Part shown: positions 55,819 through 64,000 of the stretch, one piece after another
How the letters are laid out: every line of letters begins with the position of its first letter
How positions within the stretch are numbered: the first letter of the stretch is position 1
Source: Pedinophyceae sp. YPF-701
Taxonomy: Eukaryota > Chlorophyta > Pedinophyceae
Assembly: GCA_916048055.1 (NCBI GenBank)
Contig: CAJZHL010000013.1
Location: forward strand, 806,001 to 870,000
Direction: 5' to 3'
Length of the DNA: 64,000 nt
Program-made: the position numbers and the translations under genes
Notes under the pieces: model-generated
The model's input: the letters and a program-made list of their open reading frames with translations, nothing else
Database searches by the model: none
Told to the model about the DNA's origin: nothing

Positions 55819-57813
55819 TCAGGTCAGGTCGTCGATCAGGCTCTCGGCCTCTTGCACCTTGGCTTCGAGCTCCGAAATCTTTTCATTCAATGTCTTCATG
55901 GCGTCGGTAGTCGTCGACACTTGCGCAGCGAGGGAACTGAGCCGGAGGTCCGCGGCCTGCGACGCATGGCGAAGCAGGTTCGAAATTTCTGCTATAAAGC
56001 AACAGACTCGCCCTGAGGATGCTCTCAGCGAGATCCTTGCTCGTCAGGTGCAGGACTGTGAGCTCGGATCACCGTGCTGGTGCCACGTACCTGCAGGCGA
56101 CCGTGCAGCCGACCGCGGGTCTGCATGTCCTGCCCGCCTGCGTCCAGTTGTTGACGAATTTCCGCGATGCGCTGCTGTGCCTGGGTCTGTTCGGTAAGTG
56201 CGGCCTCGAGGCTCTCCTCCGTCGCCTCAAGTTCGCCTCGGACGCGTTCCAGGAGCGACGACCAGTACGCTAGTTCCATTCTTGCGGCCTGCAGCGCTTG
56301 TGCGCGCTGAGCGTCGTTTGCGGCGTTTTGGGCGTCTTGTCTTGCCCTCTCGTTCGCCGCGTCCTGTCTTCTCTGCTCATTGAACCGAGCCGTCCTGAGC
56401 CTTAGGATGTCCAGCGCGGGCAGGTTCACCAGGTCAACTCGGCGTCCATTCTGCAGTCATGAATCGTGTGGGTGGGAGAACGTGTGAGTCGTGTGCGATG
56501 CGCACCTCCGTGCGAGCTAAATGGCATTGGCGCGAAGCCCGCGTCCCCCGGCGCGAGTGAGATAAATGCGGCAACAGCATAAGGTCAACTGCATGCTCCA
56601 GATCGTCAGCCACGGCATGCTCGCGCTCGCTTGAAACGGAATACGCCGACGAACCTGCATCTGCTTAGTCTTGACCACCTGGTTTGTACCGTTCGGGGGC
56701 CAAGTGGCCGAGAATTCACTCCAGAGATTGTCGAGTGCCCCGACGGCCTCCTCGATCCTTGCTTTGAGCTCCGCATGAGCCACCTCATCGACCGCTTTGA
56801 TCTGCCTTGCCTTGAACTGCAGATCCGCGTACTTGAACGCGAGGCTCACAGACCCCTGGACATGCCTCATGTTGAGGAATTTCAACCTCTGGGGGTTCGG
56901 TTCGCACGGCGACGACCTGCAGTGAACATGGAATCAAATGGATATCGTCGCGCAAGGTCACTGCAGTGTAAGGGTATCTGCTTTGGCAGGGGAGGTACGC
57001 ATTTGGGAGGCTGCTCGGTACATCTCTGCACAGACCTCTGCGGCACGTGCCGTGCATGCGCTGCATGGAGCCGACAGACTGTGCATCATGCACTAGCGTC
57101 TCGTAAGCGTGCATGGTCAGATGCGCACCGGATGTCTGTGTTGAACAGGTTGAGCAGCGTGTCCATGAGAGGTGAAATCCTGTTAAGCTGAATCATCCAC
57201 TGCCCACCATTCAGACGCGTCGGATGCGTTCCGAACGCGTCCAGGACCTCCTGCAGCACAGTCGCGTGTCGAGATGTGAGAGTGCACAAAGCTGACAGTG
57301 CTTGTTGAGTCGTCAAGTGGCAGCGTGCCAGCATCCCCGCCAATTTGCAAACATCCATGTCATTTCAAAATGAGCTTCCAGTGGTCTATCATATCCGCTC
57401 TTGCACCCTCAGAGCGCGCACGTCAAGCAGACAGACGGCATGCGCTCCTCAACGCAAGTGCAGGCTCGCTGCAGGTGCGATGGCGCACAACAATGAGACT
57501 GAAAAAAATTCTTTGCGTGCCAATGACAACACGGCGGGAAACGCACCGTTCCGTTGCTCGTCTCGACCTCTGCGTAGCATCCCTGATTGTACGGCGGGCC
57601 ACCGCCACCCTGGCCACCGCCGCCGCCGCCAGGGCCACTGCCGCCGCCGCCGCCACCGCCACCGCCGCCACCTGGGCCGCCGCCGCCTGGGCCGCCGCCG
57701 CCTGGGCCGCCACCACCCGGGCCGCCGCCACCCGGGTCGCTGTCACCCGGGCCGCCGACGCCGCTCGGGCCGGCGTCGCTGGCCCTCGCCCGCTTGGGGG
57801 CCCTGGGCGCCAT
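55819..57813 (-). CDS. Unknown Gly-rich, coiled-coil protein
   Basis: Five exons fit in phase: 57813-57547, 57250-57129, 56916-56679, 56450-56091 and 55956-55819; 374 residues. The start MAPRAPKRARASDAG could be a nuclear signal; an upstream ATG at 57951 is possible. Residues ~25-65 are (PGGGG)-type repeats and a poly-Gly stretch. The rest is charged and helical: FKARQIKAVDEVAHAELKAR, ARFNEQRRQDAANERARQDA, LERVRGELEATEESLEAALT, TLNEKISELEAKVQEAESLI, typical of a long coiled coil. It is lower in GC than its neighbours. I recognise no family, and nothing nearby suggests a pathway. The border of exon 2 at 57250 is the weakest part of the model. Confidence 0.65.
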
Positions 57814-59481
57814 CTGCGGCGGACAGGGAACGCAAACGATTCCCCTTAGTCGCCGACGGCGAGTCAGCCGAATGGGTGGTCCGTGTGCGCGTGAGCGTGC
57901 GGCAATGTCGGCCAGCGCGTTTGCCGAAACAGCGCTGCCATGCTGGGCCATGGATAGAACGTTGACCCGTTCGAGCGGGCTCGTCCGGCACTATCAAAGC
58001 CGTTTGCGCTTTTGATGGCGTAGATATGATATTGACACGCGTCCATGCGATGGTGATCGGCGCGGTGCCCCCCACATCGCCCTGTCCGGCGCACAGACAA
58101 ACCAGGTCGGCAGCAAGCCCCAGGCCGAGCGAAACGCGGCGTTTTCCGACCCTCGACGCCTCGCGAGACGGTCGCGTCGAGTGCGTTGAGACAGGCACGC
58201 GCCCTCGCGTCGGCGCCAGCGCTCGCCACGCCCGTGGCCGTCGCGTCGCGTCGTCGGGAAGCGCACCGTGTCTCTGGGCTTGGGCTGCTGCCTGGAAGAA
58301 GCGTGGTTCCGCCGCGAATCCGCGTGCGCAGCGACGAGTGAGCGGTCGGGCGGCGCGCGGTGGCCATGAGCTGCCCCAGCGGCGCCGGCACAGCGGCGTG
58401 GCAGTCGGGCAGTCCCTTCCAGGACTCCCCCCTCGGCCCGGTTGTACCCCGGTTACGCACACGAGTGCGCAGCGGGGCAGGGCATGCTGCGAGGGCGACG
58501 TAGAGCTCTGGCGCCTCAAGGGTAAGGGGCGCGAGCCGGGCGGGCGGAGCGCGCCACGGGCCGGCGATGACGGAGCGAACCGGCGGAGAGGACGCGCGTT
58601 GAAACACGGTGGTGAGGTTGCATGTTGGCGGTGATATCGCTGCGAGCTGCTGGTGCTGCGCAGCGTGGCCGTCATTCCACGTGTTTCACGCGTCCCGGCG
58701 CGTGAGCAGCGCACGTGCGTCGTAAAATCACATCGTTGTCATAGGATGACCATGTGCAGCACGCCTTGCTCGAGTTTGACGTGTCGAGACGGAGACGGAG
58801 CGGGGTCGAGCAGCGGACAGTCCTCCGGGGAGAGTCTCTCCTGCTCATCGTTGTGGATTACTTGCGGGAGAGCAGGCAGAGGGTCTGCGGGACTCGTGAC
58901 GTGCGCGTGAGCGGTCGGAGAGTCGCCAGGCCGCGTGGGGGTGTTAGAGGACTCACACACTGCAGAGATGCTACCGAGGGGCCGATGAAGCAAATAATCA
59001 CCCCGCACGGCACTCTCCACTTCTCCTTTCGCGCGTGGCACACACTCGCCTCTACGTGCGCACAGAGCGGCCGGGCGAGCTTCGGCGGTCGTCGGAGCGG
59101 GCTTGAGAAGGCGTGGAGAAGAGAGGGGAGGGCGGGGGCGTAGAGGGGAGGGAGGGAGTGCGAGGAGACTGACGTTTCTCGCGTTCCTGTGTTCTCGGTT
59201 CTTCAATCCTGGTTCTTTCGACGTTCGTTTCGCGGGCGTCGCCACGCCCGCCGCGCCCGGGCGCGAAGGTTGTCCGGCGTGCTGCCGGAGCGCTCCGCCG
59301 CCGCGGAAGCGCCAACAACCGGGCGCCGCAGCGCTGCACGCGCACAGAGGTTGCGGTCGCGGTGCGGAGCGGCGCCCCGCGCGGAGCGCGCCGGTCCGTG
59401 CACGAACAGCGCGCCGAGCAACCGACGGCGGCGGCCCACGACCGGCGCCCCGTCCGCGCGCGCGCAGGCGGTCACGTCGAC
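57814..59481. other. Spacer between coiled-coil gene and PKA regulatory subunit
   Basis: It contains the promoter of the coiled-coil gene and the 3' end of the PKA-R gene. A minus-strand open frame ending at 58739 (ERLSPEDCPLLDPAPSPSRHV) looks protein-like, but no family or splice partner could be found; I do not call it. Confidence 0.4.
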
Positions 59482-61292
59482 CTACGACGACCCGATGACG
59501 GCCGACATCCGTTTCTCGACGAGCTTCTCGTTCACGGCCTTGTACCCCTGCACCTCCTTCTTCAGCACCTCGTTGAGCGGGCCCATGAGCCGCTCGAACG
59601 CGCTGCGCTCCAGCGCCAGCACCTGCGCGGGGCCCTTGGCGACACAGTCGGCGAAGCGCGCCCCCGACCCCTCCATGAAGGCCATCTCGCCAAAGTAGCT
59701 CGGCGCGCTCTGCTCCTTGACGATCTCGCGCTGTCCGGCGATGTTGCGGTACGTGGTCACCGTGCCGCGCTCCAGAATGTAGAATTTCGAGTTCTCGCCC
59801 ACCGGCTCCCCCTCTGCAATGACGGACAGACGCGCAACGCGGGCGGCCGTGGGTGCGTGGCCCCGCAGGCGAGGGCGGCAGCGGCGGCCGCGGCGCCTGT
59901 GATTGCCCCCGCAAGCAGGTGAGTGAGTGGCCGGTCGCGACAGTTCTACGGACCAAGTCGGGCGGCTACAGGGGGCGGCACGTGATCGCGCTTCGCTCGA
60001 GGTGTGCGGCGCCGCGAGGCGCGACGCGCGAGCGCCCGGGGGACGTGTGTTGTTTGCGTCTCGCGGCGCAAACGCACACCACCAACAAAGAACACTGCCT
60101 TGGGGTGAATCTGCGTGTTGTCGCTGCGCGCGGGCGGCAGCGCGCACCTTTCAGGATGGCCTGGCCGTCCTCGAAGACCTCGAACTGCAGGCAGTCCGCG
60201 ACGCTCTGCAGCTGCTCGGGCGACAGCGCCCCGAACGCCTCCATGCCTTGCAGGATCTGGATGTTCCTCTGGCGGCGCTGTTTGTTGGTGATGACGATGA
60301 TGCTGCGGAACGTGCGGCGCTCGAGCGCCCACAGCGAGCCGGCCTCGATGCAGCGCACCGTCGCGGCGCGCGGGGCGTTGTGCATCAGCGCCAGCTCGCC
60401 GAAGAAGCCCTCCGAGGCGTACGTGTGCACGACGACGCCGTCCTTGACCGCCTCGTACTTCCCGGCGCGGATCACGTAGAAGAAGTCGCCCGGGGCGCCC
60501 TGCGTGATGATCTCCTGCCCGGCCTCGACGTCCTTGATGTTGAGATAGTCCACGACGGTCGAGAGCTGGTCCGTGTCGAGGTCTGCGGGGCGGCGGGCCG
60601 GCGTGCGGGCGCGTGAGGAGGTCGCTGGTGTACGGGGGAGCGCGGGGCCGGCGGGGCGGGGCGGGGCGGGCCGGGGCGGCGGCGGGAGCGTGCCTTGGAA
60701 GAGGAATGTTTTTTTCAGCGCCGCGACGAGGTCCTTGAAGGTCTGCTCGTCCTTCGCCGTGCCCTTGCCCGCGTTCATCTCGGCGTCGTTGGTGCCCGTG
60801 GCCTCGGACGACACCTGCGGCGGCCGCGGCGAGCCGGCGTGCGCCATCAGTCAACAGGGTGTGCCCGTGTCCCAGGCGATCGGGCGCCCGTCGGGCCACG
60901 CGGCGCAGAGCGGTGCGGGGAATCGCTCTCCGTGCAGATGCTGTACGTGTGCGAGCGTGGCGCGCGCCGTGCGTCCTGGAGCGGCCCGCTGAGCGGGCGT
61001 TGCGGCCGGGGAAGGCCTGGCGGTGCCCGCACGACCATGCGGACGGTGGTAGCGGGGAGGGCGCGGGCGCGGGGCTCACCGAGCCGCGCCGCTTCTTCTT
61101 CCTGTTCTCTCCGTCCTCCGCGCCGCCATGGGAGCTGTGCTTGAGATAGTAGTCATTAGGCAGCTCAGGGACGGCCTCCTCGGCTTCAGGGTCGATGTCG
61201 TTCAGTGCGGCGCCGTCGTCCCGCCAGCTCGCGCCGTTCGTGTCCCTACGTGTATTGTCCGCCGCGGGCGGCTTGGAACAGCACGCGAACAT
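59482..61292 (-). CDS. cAMP-dependent protein kinase regulatory subunit
   Basis: Exons 61292-61080, 60814-60694, 60582-60148 and 59813-59482 give 366 residues. The start MFACCSKP could be palmitoylated. The inhibitor site is built across intron 1: KKKRRGS|VSSEA gives RRGSV, a type II (phosphorylatable) pseudosubstrate for the catalytic subunit. Intron 2 has a GC donor (CCAAG|GCACGC, phase 1). Cyclic-nucleotide domain A (FLFQDLDTDQLSTVVDYL..., FGELALMHNAPRAATV) has the full phosphate-binding cassette with Glu and Arg. Domain B (KFYILERGTVTTY, YFGEMAFMEGSGARFADCVA) keeps Glu, but its Arg is one residue further along and PRAAT is lost. There is no clear dimerisation/docking domain at the N-terminus. 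The protein should hold PKA catalytic subunits inactive until cAMP or another ligand binds. Confidence 0.9.
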
Positions 61293-62526
61293 CGTCGCGC
61301 GTCGGCAGCTACGGCCCCGAGCTTAGCTCCGAAGCTGCGCGGGCGGGGGGGGGGCGCGCGCGTTCAGGCGCGCCGACGGTGAGCCGCGGACATCAGAGAG
61401 GGCACGTTGCGACGCGTCGGCGGGCCCAGCAGCTCGCGCCAGGGCCTGGAAGCACCGCCTCAACTCGCCGGCAGGAACAAGGCCCGGTCCGCCGGGCTGT
61501 TTCGCCCCGCGACATTCGCGCCGACGATGCCCCAGTCTTCCGGCACCAGGTCCGCACCTTTTCAGACCAGTCCCGCCCCCAACGGACGCGCAGGAGAAGA
61601 TGTATCCGATTCTGTGCGCACCGCGTCGTGCCTCGCCACTGCGACGGGATCGAGGGCGGCTCGGAAACACCGCTGCCTCCAGCTGGACGCGCCGGCGGCT
61701 TGCTCCGCGGTGCCGCGGGCCGGTGGGAGAGTGCAGGCAGCTAGATGCTGCGAGGAGGTGGGCTGAGCGGCCTCCTTGGTCGCCAGGGGGCTTCCAATGG
61801 CTCACGAGGACGTGGTCTGAGATGGTCTCTGCGTCCTGGCTGCGCAGCGAGCGGTTGTTGCGCCCCACGACGTGGTGCGAGAGGGATCTTAGCGCCAGGT
61901 GCAGGGGAGTGGAACGGCAGCGCGCTGATGGCGGGCGAAGTCTGCCTGCCTGGACGCCGCTGATGTGGACTGCGTGCGTCCGGCCCGCCGGCCTTCTGGG
62001 CGCGAGGCGGCGCGCAGCCTGACGAAGGACCGCCCTGTTGACCTGGCAGCCTTCTACCCCTCCCACGCCGCAAACGGGAAGGAGAGATTGCCCGAGCCCG
62101 CTGAGACGAAGCCCCACGTTCTCTGCTCGGAAGACGCACCGCTTCGTCCCCGGTTCGCGCCCTGTCCGTCGACCGCGCAGCCTGCATTGCCCCAAGCGCT
62201 TCCGGGCTCCAGGCAGCGGGAACGCGGCAGGGGTGCGGTGAAGTCGCGCGATATGCAAGTTTCGTGATAGAAGTACGTCTGGAAACGATTATTCATCAGT
62301 ATAAGGCAGAGAATCGTCCGCAGCGCAGCAAACACCACACAACTTCACCCGTTGTCCCTCCGCCTCGACTAGCCCGCGTGTTAGGGCGGCTCAGGAGGAC
62401 ATGACGTCGCGCGGACGATAACGTACGAACGGGACGAGGCAAGCGCTTCGCGGAACGTCCATGGTCCTGGCTTGACCGCGTGGAGGCCTCCTGAGACGCC
62501 AGGAAAGGCTGGGGCCGGGCCGTGAG
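61293..62526. promoter_or_regulatory. Divergent intergenic region PKA-R/NUS1
   Basis: 1.23 kb between the two opposite starts. A long minus-strand open frame (61323-62258) has no family resemblance and a composition like the GC-rich background, so I treat the span as promoter and non-coding sequence. An AT-richer patch lies at 62262-62345. Confidence 0.45.
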
Positions 62527-63625
62527 ATGTTTGGGCGGCACGGGCTCTTTCACCGCCTGGCCTTGCTCGTCTTCCACACCGTCTTCCGCCTGGCGCACTT
62601 CGTCGCGTCCGTCTGCGCGGACGTGGCGTCCAGGCTCGAGGTGCGACGGTCGCGCCACTGCCTCCGCACGCGCCCGAACCGCCTCCGTCCGTGGCACATC
62701 ACCTCGCGCTCCCGCAGACGCCCACCGCCGACCCGGCGCCCCAGCGACCCCCCACGCGGCCTCGTCGCCCGCAGGGCAAGCGCACTCGCGCCGCGCAGGG
62801 CCGCGGTGCACCGCCCGCGCCGCCGTCGACCGTCGCAGTCGTCTACAACGACGCCGCGGACCACTGGGACGCGACGGCCGCGTCCGTCGCGCACGTGCTC
62901 GCATGGGCCAAAGCCGAAGGTGCCAAGAGGGTTGTTTTGTACGAACCAACGGGCGCCCTGAGTCAGGCACGCCACCGCCAACCACGGCCATGGTCCGCCT
63001 GCTGCGAGCGCGACGCGCACCGCCCGCGGGACGTCACGCTAGCGCGCCAAGCCGCGTTGGGTGGCCGTGCGATGCCGCGACCAACCTCTGTGCACGGTTC
63101 GCTTCGCTGGCTGCGCAGGACGTCGGAGCCGTGGAAACTGCGGCGGCCGCAGCGCTCGCAGGGACACCGCACTGCGTGCGCGTCGGCCGGTCGTCCGAGG
63201 GCTGTCCGGGCCCTGAACCTGTGCGGCACGCCAGAAGCGGCACAGGCGGTGCTGCGGTCACGATCGACGTGGTGTCGTACCGCGCGGGCCTGTACCCGCT
63301 GTTGCTATCGGCCGACGCGCAGCACGAGCTCGAGGACTCGCCCGCTGGGCCTGACAGCGAGGCAATAGACCCCGGGGGTAGTCGGGCAGCAGACCCCTCC
63401 CCGGAGGCCCTGCAAGCGCGCATCGAGGACAAGTGGCCGGGCTGCTTGTACAAGGCGGACCTCCTGGTCGTCGTCGGCGCAGCGTGCAGCGTCGCAGGGT
63501 ACCCGCCGCTCGGTCTGGGCCGGTGCGAGTTGCTGCATGTGGGGCCTGCGCAAGGCTTGACGCAGGCGAAGCTGCGGGACGCCGCCCTGCGGTACCGCGC
63601 CGTGCGGCAGCGGTTCGGCACGTAG
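62527..63625 (+). CDS. NUS1: NUS1/NgBR-like cis-prenyltransferase subunit
   Basis: Exons 62527-62640, 62775-62966 and 63119-63625; 270 residues, phase 0. Intron 2 begins GC (AGTCAG|GCACGC). The N-terminal hydrophobic segment (LFHRLALLVFHTVFRLAHFV) is a membrane anchor as in NUS1/LEW1. DIASL-like ASVAHVLAWAKAEGAKRVVLYEPTG and the C-terminal CLYKADLLVVVGAACSVAGYPPLGLGRCELLHVG follow the cis-prenyltransferase fold without the catalytic aspartate. The end RQRFGT contains the RxG motif that NUS1-type subunits need for activity with the DHDDS partner. The complex makes dehydrodolichyl diphosphate in the ER for protein glycosylation. Residues ~165-200 form a variable loop of low complexity. Confidence 0.85.
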
Positions 63626-64000
63626 GCGGCCCGGCGGCCGCGGCGGCGGCGGCGAGCCGCGCAGGGGTACAGGAACAAGGCATGGTTGAACGGCGTTCGT
63701 GTCGAGCACTTGTGGTTGTTGCTTGTATTGAACATGCAGTGTGACAAACGTGTCACACCGGAGGTCACGATAACCAAGGAAAGGGGTGGCCGAGCAACGA
63801 CGCGGTGGAGTACCCGCACGCAGGATGAGCAAGCTGCAGCAACAAGTGTCGGGGTTCCAATCACCTGCGCACGCAGCTCGAGTGAAGTCTTCGATGAGTG
63901 ACGAGCCCCGCGGGCGTGCGGGTACTCGTCGGCAAGCCCAACCACGCGTCCCGATGTCGTCGGCCGGCGACCCTGCCCAGCAAGACAGCACGCATGACAT
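63626..64000. other. 3' flank of NUS1
   Basis: No gene was recognised up to the window edge. A relatively AT-rich stretch at 63708-63780 may mark the transcript end. Confidence 0.4.

Noticed and set aside
58739-59956. 405-codon minus-strand frame
   Set aside because: It overlaps the last PKA-R exon in another frame and is mostly low-complexity; only the last ~40 residues look protein-like, which is not enough.
61323-62258. 311-codon minus-strand frame between PKA-R and NUS1
   Set aside because: No recognisable domain, composition like random GC-rich DNA, and no splice context.

Overview
The window is about 70% GC nuclear DNA from a unicellular green alga (Viridiplantae). The lineage call rests on four genes together: a TOC34-type chloroplast import GTPase, a light-harvesting protein of the LHCI type with a transit peptide, a plant-type MSI4/FVE WD40 protein and a PIN-like/AEC carrier. 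Nearly every gene is split by short spliceosomal introns (about 90-650 nt). Gene models were built by hand by matching splice phase and family homology, so exon borders are given in each entry. The exact species cannot be told from the sequence.

Layout. 1-4326: 3' part of an ASPM-like IQ-repeat gene. 4848-7028 (-): AEC/PILS auxin-type carrier. 7779-10556 (-): PAN3 deadenylase subunit, divergent from TOC34 (10918-12966, +). 13405-30552 (+): array of five F-box-like leucine-rich repeat genes, apparently expanded by segmental duplication that also carried pieces of the TOC34 3' end. This stretch holds two copies of a terminal-inverted-repeat DNA element, one inside the coding exon of the fourth LRR gene in a position where splicing would remove it exactly. 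30999-33545: two duplicated F-box genes and an LRR relic. 34161-35860 (-): YIPF/Yip1 membrane protein. 36297-40547 (+): two tandem nucleoplasmin-like genes. 40746-41944 (-): calcineurin-B-homologous EF-hand protein. 42414-43898 (+): RAB1. 44693-47560 (-): R2R3-MYB. 49295-50494 (-): LHCA, divergent from a plastid PPOX-like gene (50736-52377, +). 52895-55392 (+): MSI4. 55819-57813 (-): unknown Gly-rich coiled-coil protein. 59482-61292 (-): PKA regulatory subunit. 62527-63625 (+): NUS1, the cis-prenyltransferase subunit.

The housekeeping genes cover unrelated jobs (mRNA decay, plastid import, ER-Golgi traffic, chromatin, cAMP signalling, dolichol synthesis) and are arranged mainly as divergent or convergent pairs. 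The dynamic part is 12.9-33.5 kb. Two genome-wide traits stand out: many introns use GC rather than GT at the donor (7 of about 51 modelled), and GT donors are often GTGCGC or GTGCGT. The most unusual single signal is the transposon-like element at 23906-25012 that looks like a newborn intron.
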